A DNA stretch of 64,000 nt from Paraburkholderia acidipaludis NBRC 101816 (GCF_000684975.1 NZ_BAXZ01000019.1:1-64000), one strand, 5' to 3'; numbered from the stretch's first letter, positions 8,791-17,915 are shown. Notes: a model not told the origin generated them from the letters alone. Program-made: numbers and translations.

Positions 8791-10056
8791 TCAGCCGTGA
8801 GCGCGTTCCAGCGCCTCGCGCGTGACGAGCACCACGCCGTTTTCGGTCCGGTAAAACCGTTCGCCGTCGCGCACCGGGTCTTCGCCGATCACGGTGCCGT
8901 CGGGGATCTCGCAGCCGCGGTCCACCACGACCTTGCGCAGACGGCAGCTCGTGCCCACCGTGACCTGCGGCAACAAGACTGCCTCGGCAATGTTGCAGAA
9001 AGACTTCACGACGACATTCGAGGAGAGCACCGAGCGCGAAAGCTGCGATCCCGAGATGACGCTGCCGCCGCAGACGATCAGGTTCGTGCCGGAGCCTTGC
9101 AGGCCGTTGAGGTCGCGCACGAACTTGGCGGGCGGCAACTGCTCCTGGTAGGTCCAGATGGGCCAGTTGCGGTCGTAGAGGTCGAGTGCCGGGATAGTCG
9201 AGGCGAGGTCGAGGTTGGCGGCCCAGTAGGCGTCGATCGTGCCCACGTCGCGCCAGTAGGGCTCGGCGGACGGGTCCGAGGTGACGCACGAGAGGCTGAA
9301 CGGATGGGCGACCGCGAGCCCTTCGGTGACCACGCGCGGAATGATGTCCTTGCCGAAGTCGTGATCGGTCGCGGACATGGAGATATTTTCTTCGAGCAGC
9401 CTGACGAGATAGGCGGTGTCGAACACGTAGATGCCCATGCTGGCGAGGGCGATGTCGGGGCGTCCCGGCATGGCGGGCGGATCGTCGGGCTTCTCGACGA
9501 AGCCGACCACGCGGCGCGACTCGTCCACGGCCATCACGCCGAACGCGCGCGCGTCGAGCCGCGGCACCTCGATGCAGCCCACCGTGCATTCGGCGCCGCT
9601 GGCCGCGTGGTCGGCCACCATGCGCGTGTAGTCCATCTTGTAGATGTGGTCGCCGGCCAGCACGACCACGTACTTCGGCGCGATCGAGCTGATGATGTCG
9701 AGGTTCTGGTAGACGGCGTCGGCGGTGCCGCGATACCAGTGGGCGCCTTCCACGCGCTGCTGCGCGGGCCACAGATCGACGAACTCGTTGAACTCGCCGC
9801 GCAGGAAACCCCAGCCGCGCTGCAGATGGCGCAACAGCGAGTGCGCCTTGTACTGCGTGACGACGGCAATGCGCCGTATGCCCGAATTGAGGCAGTTGGA
9901 GAGGGCGAAGTCGATGATGCGGTATTTGCCGCCGAAGTGGACGGCCGGTTTGACGCGCTTGTTCGTGAGCGGGCCGAGCCGCGTGCCGCGTCCGCCCGCG
10001 AGCACGATGGCGAGCGTGGTGCGCTGCAGATCGTTGAGGCTTGCCGGGGTTTCCAT
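8791..10056 (-). CDS. glgC: Glucose-1-phosphate adenylyltransferase GlgC
   Basis: ADP-glucose pyrophosphorylase, 421 residues from the preferred start. It makes ADP-glucose from glucose-1-phosphate and ATP, the committed and allosterically controlled step of glycogen synthesis. Signatures: LAGGRGTRLGPLTNKRVKPA (nucleotide-binding loop and activator-type Lys), GGKYRIIDFALSNCLNSGI, VVLAGDHIYKMDY (metal-binding Asp) and GFVEKP. The C terminus has the left-handed beta-helix repeats. Two Met codons are possible: ATG 10068 and ATG 10056. The second has GGAG six bases upstream and is preferred. It heads the glgC-glgA pair. Confidence 0.95.
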   Translation of the reverse strand: METPASLNDLQRTTLAIVLAGGRGTRLGPLTNKRVKPAVHFGGKYRIIDFALSNCLNSGIRRIAVVTQYKAHSLLRHLQRGWGFLRGEFNEFVDLWPAQQRVEGAHWYRGTADAVYQNLDIISSIAPKYVVVLAGDHIYKMDYTRMVADHAASGAECTVGCIEVPRLDARAFGVMAVDESRRVVGFVEKPDDPPAMPGRPDIALASMGIYVFDTAYLVRLLEENISMSATDHDFGKDIIPRVVTEGLAVAHPFSLSCVTSDPSAEPYWRDVGTIDAYWAANLDLASTIPALDLYDRNWPIWTYQEQLPPAKFVRDLNGLQGSGTNLIVCGGSVISGSQLSRSVLSSNVVVKSFCNIAEAVLLPQVTVGTSCRLRKVVVDRGCEIPDGTVIGEDPVRDGERFYRTENGVVLVTREALERAHG

Positions 10057-10381
10057 GAGTGTCTCCATGTCTCTTTGTTTTGCCCCCCGAAAGGGCCGGC
10101 CCGGCGCATTCGTTATGTGGTTCGTGACTGCTTGCGCGGCCGGCGTTCTCGTGCGCCTGCATAGACTGTTCTAGCACCGAATCGCGCACAGTGCGAATTG
10201 CCGCGCGCACGCGGACGCAGCAAACAGGCCGTGCCGAGGCGGGGGCAGCGTGGCGGCGGGCGTGCGGCATCGCGGCTAGAATCGGCGGCTGGTGTGCCGG
10301 CCCGCGCGCCATGTGCTTGCCGGGGTGCGTTCCATGCGCGCCCCGCGTTGACCGATTCGAAGAACGACCGCCCCCTTGCTC
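10057..10381. other. Divergent intergenic region between glgC and alpha/beta hydrolase
   Basis: About 325 bp between the divergent glgC and hydrolase genes. It must hold the promoters for both directions. I see no convincing -35/-10 pair, no coding pattern and no strong hairpin. A short GC-poor patch at about 10110-10200 is the likeliest promoter area. Confidence 0.4.
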
Positions 10382-11422
10382 ATGACCTTGCCCCCGACCC
10401 TCGCCCGCACGCTTTCCCTCTTCCTCATCGCCTGCTGCGCCGCCGCGCTGGGCCAAACCGCGCTGGCCGGCGACGAGCCGGCCTTCGGGCCGGAGCTGCA
10501 GGGCTTCGCCTATCCGTACACGGTGCAGGACTTCGCGTTTCCGTCGCAGGGCCAGGTGTTGCACATGGCCTACATGGACGTGCATCCGGCCACGCCCAAC
10601 GGCCGCACGGTCGTGCTGCTGCATGGCAAGAACTTCTGCGCCGCAACGTGGGAGCAGACGATCGGCGAACTCGCGGCCGCCGGCTACCGCGTGATCGCGC
10701 CCGACCAGATCGGTTTCTGCAAGTCGAGCAAGCCCGCGGCCTACCAGTTCAGCTTCCAGCAGCTCGCACGCAATACGCATGCGCTGCTCGCTTCGCTCGG
10801 CGTGGGGCGCGCGACGATCGTCGGCCATTCGACGGGCGGCATGCTGGCGGTGCGCTACGCGCTGATGTATCCGCAGGAGACCGAGCAGCTCGTGCTCGTG
10901 AACCCGATCGGCCTCGAAGACTGGAAGGCGCTGGGCGTGCCCTCGCTTTCCGTCGACGACTGGTACGCCCGCGAGCTGAGGACGAGCGCCGAAGGCATAC
11001 GCCGCTATGAGCAGGCCACGTATTACGCGGGGCAGTGGCGCCCCGCTTACGAGCCGTGGGTGCAGATGCTGGCCGGCATGTACCGCGGTCCGGGCAAGGC
11101 ACAGGTGGCGTGGGATTCGGCGCTGCTCTACGACATGATCTACACGCAGCCCGTGGTCTACGAGTTCGGCCAGCTGCGCATGCCCACGCTGCTCCTCATC
11201 GGCGACAAGGACACGACGGCCATCGGCAAGGACATCGCGCCGCCCGAGGTGCGCGCGAGGATCGGCCGCTATCCGGTGCTTGCGAAGGCGGCGCAGCGGG
11301 CGATACCGCACGCCACGCTCGTCGAGTTCCCGGATCTCGGCCATGCGCCGCAGATGCAGGATCCGCAGGCGTTCCATGCAGCCTTGCTCAAGGGGCTTGC
11401 CGCGTTGCCCGAGCAGCCCTGA
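10382..11422 (+). CDS. Exported alpha/beta hydrolase
   Basis: A 346-residue alpha/beta-hydrolase-fold protein. The first 30 residues form a signal peptide (TLSLFLIACCAAALGQTALAG), so it is likely periplasmic or secreted. The fold starts with VVLLHGKNF (oxyanion-hole HG), followed by the nucleophile elbow GHSTGG, the acid in GDKDTT and the base in DLGHAPQ, giving an intact Ser-Asp-His triad. Size and motif spacing resemble epoxide-hydrolase or haloalkane-dehalogenase-like esterases, but the substrate cannot be assigned. The ATG at 10382 is preferred over a TTG six bases upstream. The gene is followed by the convergent luciferase-like gene. Confidence 0.85.
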   Translation: MTLPPTLARTLSLFLIACCAAALGQTALAGDEPAFGPELQGFAYPYTVQDFAFPSQGQVLHMAYMDVHPATPNGRTVVLLHGKNFCAATWEQTIGELAAAGYRVIAPDQIGFCKSSKPAAYQFSFQQLARNTHALLASLGVGRATIVGHSTGGMLAVRYALMYPQETEQLVLVNPIGLEDWKALGVPSLSVDDWYARELRTSAEGIRRYEQATYYAGQWRPAYEPWVQMLAGMYRGPGKAQVAWDSALLYDMIYTQPVVYEFGQLRMPTLLLIGDKDTTAIGKDIAPPEVRARIGRYPVLAKAAQRAIPHATLVEFPDLGHAPQMQDPQAFHAALLKGLAALPEQP

Positions 11423-11474
11423 GCGCAACGGCGTACCACGCGGGCGGGGGCGGCGCTGGCCCGCCCCCGGAGGC

Positions 11475-12470
11475 TCACTGCGTCGTCGCGAGGGTTTCGC
11501 GCACTTCGGCGGCGATCTCGAACGAGCGCAGCCGCGCCGCGTGATCGTAGATCTGCGCCGTGACGATGAGCTCGTCCGCGGCGGTCTGCTCGATGACCGA
11601 AGCAAGCTGTGCCCGCACGGTGCCGGGCGCGCCCACGGCCGAACAGGCGAGCGCGTGCGCGACGCCGGCAAGTTCGAATTCGGTGGCCCCGATTTCCGCC
11701 GCGGGCGGCGGCAACTGCCCCGGCGTGCCGCGCCGCAGGTTCACGAACTGCTGCTTGAGCGAGGTGAAGAGAAAATGGGCTTCGTCGTCGGCGTCGGCGG
11801 CGAAGACATTGACGCCCACGATCGCGTGCGGCCGCGCCAGCTGCGCCGAGGGACGGAACTGCGAGCGGTAGACCCGGAGCGCGGTGAGCAGATGATCGGG
11901 GGCGAAATGCGAGGCGAAGGCGAACGGCAGGCCCATGGCCGCCGCCATCTGCGCGCCGAACAGGCTCGATCCGAGAACGTAGAGCGGAACGTTCAGCCCC
12001 GCGCCCGGCACCGCGCGCACGCGCTGGCCCTCCACCGGCGCGGCGAAGTAGCGCTGCAGCTCGGCGACGTCGTCGGGGAACGCATCGGCGCTCGACTGCA
12101 GGTCGCGCCGCAGCGCGCGGGCCGTCGTCTGGTCGGTGCCCGGCGCGCGGCCGAGCCCGAGGTCGATGCGGCCCGGATACAGCGATGCCAGCGTGCCGAA
12201 CTGTTCGGCGATCACGAGCGGCGCGTGGTTGGGCAGCATGATCCCGCCCGAGCCCACGCGGATCGTCCGCGTGCCGCCCGCCACGTGGCCGATCACCACC
12301 GAGGTCGCCGCGCTGGCGATGCCCGTCATGTTGTGATGCTCGGCGAGCCAGTAGCGGCGGTAGCCGAGGCGTTCCGCGTGGCGGGCGAGGTCGAGCGTGT
12401 TGCGCAAGGCGACGCCGGCGTCGGAGCCGGCCGGAATCGGGGAGAGATCGAGAACCGAGAAAGGGATCAT
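11475..12470 (-). CDS. LLM-class (luciferase-like) flavin-dependent oxidoreductase
   Basis: A 331-residue TIM-barrel flavoprotein of the bacterial luciferase-like monooxygenase superfamily, probably FMN-dependent. Diagnostic segments are RYWLAEHHNMTGIASAATSV (residues about 38-57), VGSGGIMLPNHAPLVIAEQF and YPGRIDLGLGRAPGTD. These match the MsnO8/YhbW-like group of LLM oxidoreductases, whose substrates are mostly unknown. The start at ATG 12470 begins with MIPFSVLDLSPI, the family-typical first strand; the longer frame to 12509 adds unlike residues. No partner flavin reductase lies next to it. Confidence 0.9.
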   Translation of the reverse strand: MIPFSVLDLSPIPAGSDAGVALRNTLDLARHAERLGYRRYWLAEHHNMTGIASAATSVVIGHVAGGTRTIRVGSGGIMLPNHAPLVIAEQFGTLASLYPGRIDLGLGRAPGTDQTTARALRRDLQSSADAFPDDVAELQRYFAAPVEGQRVRAVPGAGLNVPLYVLGSSLFGAQMAAAMGLPFAFASHFAPDHLLTALRVYRSQFRPSAQLARPHAIVGVNVFAADADDEAHFLFTSLKQQFVNLRRGTPGQLPPPAAEIGATEFELAGVAHALACSAVGAPGTVRAQLASVIEQTAADELIVTAQIYDHAARLRSFEIAAEVRETLATTQ

Positions 12471-13129
12471 GGCGCGTTGAGGAGCGGGTTTTGTGCAAGC
12501 CGGGTGCAAGGTGGGCTCATTGTGCCCATGCGGGCGGCGCTCTGCTGGCGGCGAACCCGAATCCCTGCCGCGCGTGGGGCTATGTCGGCGAGCCTTTTCG
12601 GAGTGGCGAAACCGGGAGGCATCGCGGTATGCATTCTTTTAATCTGCTGAACGCTGACATAAACCTTTAATTCGCTTTCATTAAATTTCTATTGCATTTT
12701 GCTTACCGGGTATTTCGAAACGTAAATCGTGAAGGCAAGCCGCTAAATGCCTGAAATAATGACGTTCCCGTATTGTCGGCAAGAGCGAAAAGCAGTGTTG
12801 CGGTTCGCTCACAAGCAGGTTCAGGAACGAACTGTTACAATTTTGCACGTTCAGGCGGTTGTGCGGTGAAACCGAATGAGCGTCAGTTATTGTCGAAAAT
12901 GATGCAGTTGGGTTTTGTGCATCATGTCGCGCGGCATTCAGGGTTGATCTTCTGGCGAGGAATCTGCGCTGCGGTTACGATGCGCGGTTGCCATTTTTCC
13001 GAACTTCATGGTTGTGCAAATGTTACGAGGCGATCCGGCCGAGCAAGCCGTCGCAGGGATCGGCGCTGGCGCCCGGCAGTCGTGCCGGCCGTCATGTGTT
13101 TCGCGCGGCGCCTCGCCGGAGGCGAGAGC
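12471..13129. other. Long AT-richer intergenic region upstream of hpnI
   Basis: A 659-bp gap with no convincing gene, although a frame open from 12773 runs into hpnI without protein-like composition. From about 12640 to 12980 the base composition drops clearly below the surroundings (for example ATTAAATTTCTATTGCATTT at 12684-12703). This fits a promoter and upstream regulatory region for the hopanoid operon or DNA of different origin. No consensus promoter is assigned. Confidence 0.5.
13112..13126 (+). promoter_or_regulatory. Hairpin over the hpnI ribosome site
   Basis: CTCGCC (13112-13117) and GGCGAG (13121-13126) form a perfect 6-bp stem with GGA as the loop. The Shine-Dalgarno sequence GGAGGCGAG is wholly inside the loop and 3' arm, four bases before the hpnI ATG at 13130. 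This could limit initiation of the first gene of the coupled hpnIJKL operon. The effect is inferred from base pairing only. Confidence 0.4.
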
Positions 13130-14401
13130 ATGACGGCGTCGCTCCCGCTGGCCTCCTGGTCCGTCGTCGCGTTGTGCTGCGTGGTCGCGCTCTATGCGAT
13201 CTGCGCGGCGCTGACCATGCCGCGTCTTGGCTCGGCCTCGCTCGTGCGCGAGGCGGCCCGTCGCGCGCGCGCGCGCCGGCCCGTCGGCGTGAGCGTGCTC
13301 AAGCCGCTGTGCGGCGCCGAACCCCGTCTGTACGAGAATCTCGCCACCTTCTGCGAGCAGCGTCATCCGTGCTTTGAGCTGCTGTTCGGCGTTTCGTCGC
13401 CGACCGATCCGGCGATTGCCGTCGTGGAGCGCCTGCAGGCCGCGTATCCGCATTGCGATATCGAGCTCGTGATCGACGCGCGCGTCTACGGCAGCAACCT
13501 CAAGGTCAGCAACCTGATGAACCTCGTGGCGCGCGCGCGTTACGACGCGCTGATCGTGGCGGACAGCGACATCGCCGTCGAACCCGACTATCTGGACATC
13601 GTCACGGCGCCGCTCGCCGATCCGAAAGTCGGCGTCGTCACCTGCCTCTACCATGCACGCAGTGTCGGCGGCTTCTGGCCGCGCGTGGGCGCGCTCTTCA
13701 TCAACGAGTGGTTCGCGCCCTCGGTGCGCGTTGCGCACACCACGGGCTCGCGCGCGTTCGGCTTCGGGGCGACGCTCGCGCTCTCGCGCGCCACGCTGGA
13801 GCGCATCGGCGGCTTCGCGGCGCTCAAGGACTGCCTCGCCGACGACTACATGCTCGCGCGCTACGCACGCGACCACGGCCTCGCCACGGTGCTCGCGCCG
13901 GTCGTGGTCGATACCGACGTCGTCGAGCCCACTTTCAGTGCGCTCTGGCTGCGCGAAACGCGCTGGCTGCGCACGATCCGCTCGGTCAATCCGGCGGGTT
14001 TCGCGTCGCTTCTGATTACGTTCACGTCGCCGTGGCTGCTCCTCGGCGCCGTATTGTGCGCGCTGCTTGCCTCGGGCAGCCTGTCGTTCGGCGTGGGGCT
14101 CGCGGGCAGCGGCAGTTCCGCCGTCGTGCTGGGCGTGCTCGGCGCGAGCACGGCAGGCGGTATCATCGCGCGTGCGCTGCTGCACGCACGCGGCAGCACC
14201 AGCTGGCGCGTGTTCTGGCGCGATTTACCGCTCGTGCCGTTGCGCGACGGGCTGCTCGCGCTGCAGTGGCTCGCGGCGGCATTCGGCTCGCACGTCGTCT
14301 GGCGCGGCGTGCGCGTGCCGGTGGCCAACCCCGAGACGGGCGAGCCCGGCGTTGGCGCATCGGCGCGCCGGCCGGCCGTCGAGGTGTCGGATGGCCGCTG
14401 A
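13130..14401 (+). CDS. hpnI: Hopanoid glycosyltransferase HpnI
   Basis: A 423-residue membrane-bound GT2 glycosyltransferase. In Burkholderia, HpnI is known to add N-acetylglucosamine to bacteriohopanetetrol, the first step toward the cyclitol-ether side chain. Features: an N-terminal membrane helix (residues about 8-30), PVGVSVLKPLCGAEP starting the GT2 domain, the DxD-like DSD (Asp145-Asp147), acceptor-site CLADDYMLA, RETRWLRTIR near the QxxRW position, and several C-terminal membrane helices. The start at 13130 follows GGAGGCGAG; an in-frame ATG at 13094 lacks a ribosome site. It is the first of four genes hpnI-J-K-L, whose order supports the call. Confidence 0.92.
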   Translation: MTASLPLASWSVVALCCVVALYAICAALTMPRLGSASLVREAARRARARRPVGVSVLKPLCGAEPRLYENLATFCEQRHPCFELLFGVSSPTDPAIAVVERLQAAYPHCDIELVIDARVYGSNLKVSNLMNLVARARYDALIVADSDIAVEPDYLDIVTAPLADPKVGVVTCLYHARSVGGFWPRVGALFINEWFAPSVRVAHTTGSRAFGFGATLALSRATLERIGGFAALKDCLADDYMLARYARDHGLATVLAPVVVDTDVVEPTFSALWLRETRWLRTIRSVNPAGFASLLITFTSPWLLLGAVLCALLASGSLSFGVGLAGSGSSAVVLGVLGASTAGGIIARALLHARGSTSWRVFWRDLPLVPLRDGLLALQWLAAAFGSHVVWRGVRVPVANPETGEPGVGASARRPAVEVSDGR

Positions 14402-14518
14402 GTTCGAAGTGTGGTTCAAGGTTTATCGCGCGGGCCGCAAGTGCGGCGCGCGCAACGATTTGTTCATATCCATGACTTTTACGCCCGATACAACCCGGGT
14501 TGCCGGAGCACTCATCTC

Positions 14519-15940
14519 ATGAAAACGCTGTTTCTGCAGGCCCCGTCCTATGACGGCTTCGACGGCGGCGCCGGTTCGCGCTACCAGGCAAAGCGCGAGA
14601 TCCGCTCGTTCTGGTATCCCACGTGGCTCGCGCAGCCCGCGGCGCTCGTGCCCGACAGCCGCGTGCTCGACGCGCCCGCCGACGGCCTTTCCGTCGAAGC
14701 CACGCTCAAGATCGCCGACGACTACGAGCTCATCATCATCCACACGAGCACGCCGTCGTTCCCGACCGACGCGCTCTTCGCCGAAGACCTGAAGAAGCGC
14801 AAGCCGTCGCTCATCGTCGGCATGGTGGGCGCGAAGGTGATGGTCGATCCGCACAACTCGCTCACCGCGAGCGAGGCGATCGATTTCGTCTGCCGCGAAG
14901 AATTCGACTACACCTGCAAGGAAATCGCGGAAGGCAAGCCGTTCCCCGAAATCAAGGGCTTGAGCTGGCGCGCGAAGGACGGCTCGATCGAGCACAACGA
15001 AGCGCGTCCGATCCTCGAAAACATGGACGAGCTGCCGTTCGTTGCGCCCATCTACAAGCGCGACCTGAAGATCGACAACTACTTCATCGGCTACCTGAAC
15101 TTCCCGTACGTCTCGATCTACACGGGCCGCGGCTGCAAGTCGCGCTGCACGTTCTGCCTGTGGCCGCAGACGGTCAGCGGCCACCGCTATCGCACGCGTT
15201 CGGTCGAGAACGTGCTCGCGGAAGCGAAGTGGATTCGCGACAACATGCCGGAAGTGAAGGAGCTGATGTTCGACGACGACACCTTCACCGACGACCTGCC
15301 GCGCGCCGAAGCCATCGCGATCGGTCTGGGCAAGCTCGGCATGACGTGGTCGTGCAACGCGAAGGCCAACGTGCCGTACAAGACGTTGAAGGTCATGAAG
15401 GAAAACGGCCTGCGCCTGCTGCTCGTCGGTTTCGAGTCGGGCGACGACCAGATCCTCGTGAACATCAAGAAGGGCGTGCGCACGGACTTCGCGCGCCGCT
15501 TCAGCGCGGACTGCAAGAAGCTCGGCATCAAGATCCACGGCACCTTCATCCTGGGTCTGCCGGGCGAGACGCAGGACACCATCAAGAAGACGATCGAGTA
15601 CGCGAAGGAAATCAATCCGCACACGATCCAGGTCTCGCTCGCCGCGCCCTATCCGGGCACGACGCTCTACAAGCAGGCCGTCGAGAACGGCTGGATGGAA
15701 GAGAACAAGACCATCAACCTCGTGAGCAAGGAAGGCGTGCAGCTGGCGGCGATCGGCTACGCGCACCTGTCGCGCGACGAGATCTATCACCATCTCGAGC
15801 AGTTCTATCGCCAGTTCTATTTCCGTCCGTCGAAGATCTGGGAAATCGTGCGCGAAATGCTCACGAGCTGGGACATGATGAAGCGCCGCCTGCGCGAAGG
15901 CGTGGAGTTCTTCCGCTTCCTGCGCGCCCACGAGGCATGA
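14519..15940 (+). CDS. hpnJ: Hopanoid radical SAM protein HpnJ
   Basis: A 473-residue radical SAM enzyme of the B12-binding type. It is required in Burkholderia for converting glucosaminyl bacteriohopanetetrol to the cyclitol ether. The N-terminal 150 residues form the cobalamin-binding-like domain (MKTLFLQAPSYDGFDGGAGS). The 4Fe-4S motif is CKSRCTFC with Cys206, Cys210 and Cys213, and SAM-domain strands follow (MFDDDTFTDD, VGFESGDDQILVNIKKG, GTFILGLPGET). Length and motif match HpnJ. The ATG at 14519 is set by GGAG about ten bases upstream and by the conserved N terminus. It lies 117 bp after hpnI, and its TGA overlaps the hpnK start. Confidence 0.95.
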   Translation: MKTLFLQAPSYDGFDGGAGSRYQAKREIRSFWYPTWLAQPAALVPDSRVLDAPADGLSVEATLKIADDYELIIIHTSTPSFPTDALFAEDLKKRKPSLIVGMVGAKVMVDPHNSLTASEAIDFVCREEFDYTCKEIAEGKPFPEIKGLSWRAKDGSIEHNEARPILENMDELPFVAPIYKRDLKIDNYFIGYLNFPYVSIYTGRGCKSRCTFCLWPQTVSGHRYRTRSVENVLAEAKWIRDNMPEVKELMFDDDTFTDDLPRAEAIAIGLGKLGMTWSCNAKANVPYKTLKVMKENGLRLLLVGFESGDDQILVNIKKGVRTDFARRFSADCKKLGIKIHGTFILGLPGETQDTIKKTIEYAKEINPHTIQVSLAAPYPGTTLYKQAVENGWMEENKTINLVSKEGVQLAAIGYAHLSRDEIYHHLEQFYRQFYFRPSKIWEIVREMLTSWDMMKRRLREGVEFFRFLRAHEA

Positions 15941-16848
15941 TGGACCGGCCGCCCCGCCGCAGTGGGCACGACGGACGTGCGCTCATCTTCACCGCCGACG
16001 ACTTTGGCCTGCACGAGCGGGTCAACGTTGCCGTCGAGCGTGCGCATCGCGAGGGGGTGCTCGATGCCGCGAGCCTGATGGTGGCTGCCCCCGCGGCCGC
16101 CGACGCCGTGGCGCGTGCGCGGCGCCTGCCGTCCTTGCGCGTGGGGCTGCATCTCGTGCTGGCCGACGGCGCGGCGATGCTGCCGCGCGCGCGGATTCCC
16201 GCGCTCGTCGATCGGGAAGGGCGCTTCGGCCAGAACATGGCGCTGGACGGCGTGCGCTTTTTCTTCCTGCCCCATGTGCGCGCGCAGCTCGCGAAGGAGA
16301 TTCGCGCGCAGTTCGAAGCGTTCGCGGCGACCGGGCTCGCGCTCGATCACGTGAACACGCACAAGCACTTCCATCTGCATCCCACGGTGCTCTCGCTGAT
16401 CCTTTCGATCGGCCGCGAGTTCGGTCTCAACGCGATGCGCCTGCCGCTTGAGGCCGGTGCGCCTCTCGCGCTCAAGCCCTGGCTCGCGCTCGTGCGCGCC
16501 CGCCTCGCGCGCGCGGGCATTGCGCACAACGACTTCGTGGTGGGCATCGCGAAGACGGGCGCGATGGACGAGGCGGTGCTGCTCGACGCCATTGCGAACC
16601 TGCCCGAAGCGGGCGTGGGCGAAATCTACTGCCATCCGGCCATTGCGGCCGAAGCCGGCGAGGGCGCCATTACCCCCTCCATGCGGACCTATCGCCACGC
16701 CGACGAACTGGCGGCCTTGATGTCGCCGCGCGTTGCGCAGGCGCTCGCGGCGGCGCGCGTGCGCCATGGCGGTTTTACGGATGTGTTCCACGGCGGCGAG
16801 GCGCAGGCCGGCTCCCACGCGCTTGCGCGGGAGCCGCAGCCGTCATGA
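15937..16848 (+). CDS. hpnK: Hopanoid N-acetylglucosamine deacetylase HpnK (ChbG/YdjC fold)
   Basis: A 303-residue metal-dependent deacetylase. HpnK removes the acetyl group from GlcNAc-bacteriohopanetetrol before the HpnJ step. The YdjC/ChbG metal ligands are visible: Asp21-Asp22 in TADDFG and NTHKHFHLHP with His142 and His144. The start ATG overlaps the hpnJ stop in an ATGA, which implies translational coupling; a second Met codon follows at once. Its own stop overlaps hpnL in another ATGA. Length is as usual for the family. Confidence 0.93.
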   Translation: MMDRPPRRSGHDGRALIFTADDFGLHERVNVAVERAHREGVLDAASLMVAAPAAADAVARARRLPSLRVGLHLVLADGAAMLPRARIPALVDREGRFGQNMALDGVRFFFLPHVRAQLAKEIRAQFEAFAATGLALDHVNTHKHFHLHPTVLSLILSIGREFGLNAMRLPLEAGAPLALKPWLALVRARLARAGIAHNDFVVGIAKTGAMDEAVLLDAIANLPEAGVGEIYCHPAIAAEAGEGAITPSMRTYRHADELAALMSPRVAQALAAARVRHGGFTDVFHGGEAQAGSHALAREPQPS

Positions 16849-17915
16849 AGTGGCTCCAGTGGCTGGGCCTGCCCGTCGGCATCGCGGTCCTGATCGCGCT
16901 CGCGATCCACGACGGCGCGCATGACATCGTGCACGCCGTCGGCGTGGCGGGTCCGGCACTGCTCTGGCTCGTGCCGTTTCACGCGCTGCCGCTTTTGCTC
17001 GACGCGCACGCGTGGCGCCTGCTGCTCGGCAAGCGTCTGCCGCTCGGTTTCCTCTGGTGGATTGCCACCGTGCGCGAGGCCGTCAGCCGTCTCCTGCCCG
17101 TGATGGGCGTGGGCGGCGAGGTCGTCGGCATACGGCTTGCACGCTGGCGCATGCGCGATGGCAGTTTCGTCGCCGCCTCGGTGATCGTGGAAGTGCTCGT
17201 CACCATCGCCGTGCAGTACGCGTTCTCGGCGCTCGGGCTCGTGCTGATCGTCGCCGCAACCGGCAACGGCGGGTCGCTCCACACCCTCACCACGATCGGC
17301 CTTGCGCTCGTGCTCACGATGCCGTTCCCCGCGATTGCCGTCCTCATGCTGCGGCGTGGCGGCGTGTTCCACAAGATCGAGCGCTGGGCCGCCCGCATGT
17401 TCGGCGCCGGGCATCCGCTCGTGATCGGCATCGACGGCCAGCAGCTCGACCGCGATCTGGACGCGCTGATGTCTCGCACGGGCCTGATGTTCCGCACTTT
17501 TAGCTGGCAGCTGGCCGGCTACATGCTGGGCGCCTTCGAGACCTGGTGGGCGCTGCGGCTTCTGGGTTTTCCGGTGTCGGTCGAGGGGGCGCTCGCCATC
17601 GAAGCGCTGACCCAGGCCGTGCGCCACGCGGCCTTCATGGTGCCCGCGGGGCTCGGCATCCAGGAGGCCGCCGTGGTGTTGCTCGCGCAACTGTTCGGCG
17701 TGGGGCCCGACGTGGCGTTCTCGCTCGCGCTCGTCAAGCGCATGCGTGAAGTGGTGTTCGGCTGTCTTGCGCTGCTGTCCTGGCAGGGCGCGGAAATCAT
17801 GCGCACGCGCGGCCACCTGCGCCGCGGCCAGGCGTTCGCACAGGCCGAGGACGGCGCGGCGCACGACACGGCGCGCGGCACGGCCCGTTCACGGCAGCAC
17901 GAAGAGGTTCGCTAA
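16845..17915 (+). CDS. hpnL: HpnL family integral membrane protein
   Basis: A 356-residue membrane protein of the HpnL/lysylphosphatidylglycerol-synthetase-like (UPF0104) family. These proteins co-occur with hopanoid genes and are proposed to act in hopanoid transport or membrane placement, without a proven mechanism. About seven or eight hydrophobic segments are visible (for example residues 9-21, 36-52, 112-135 and 145-170), plus the family motif FMVPAGLGIQEAAVVLLAQL (about residues 264-283). The last 35 residues are hydrophilic and likely cytoplasmic. The ATG overlaps the hpnK stop by 4 bp. It is the last gene of the hpn operon; 109 bp separate it from the lipoprotein gene. Confidence 0.9.
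   Translation: MKWLQWLGLPVGIAVLIALAIHDGAHDIVHAVGVAGPALLWLVPFHALPLLLDAHAWRLLLGKRLPLGFLWWIATVREAVSRLLPVMGVGGEVVGIRLARWRMRDGSFVAASVIVEVLVTIAVQYAFSALGLVLIVAATGNGGSLHTLTTIGLALVLTMPFPAIAVLMLRRGGVFHKIERWAARMFGAGHPLVIGIDGQQLDRDLDALMSRTGLMFRTFSWQLAGYMLGAFETWWALRLLGFPVSVEGALAIEALTQAVRHAAFMVPAGLGIQEAAVVLLAQLFGVGPDVAFSLALVKRMREVVFGCLALLSWQGAEIMRTRGHLRRGQAFAQAEDGAAHDTARGTARSRQHEEVR

Noticed and set aside
7181..11671. Very long minus-strand open frame (1496 codons)
   Set aside because: It covers glgA, glgC and the hydrolase in another frame, is Arg/Ala/Pro/His-rich without domains, and arises from the high third-position GC of the true genes.
12824..12851. GGAAC...CGTT resembling an EcfG-type promoter before hpnI
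   Set aside because: The spacing between the two parts is 19 bases instead of 16-17, and the general stress sigma system that reads it is mainly alphaproteobacterial.
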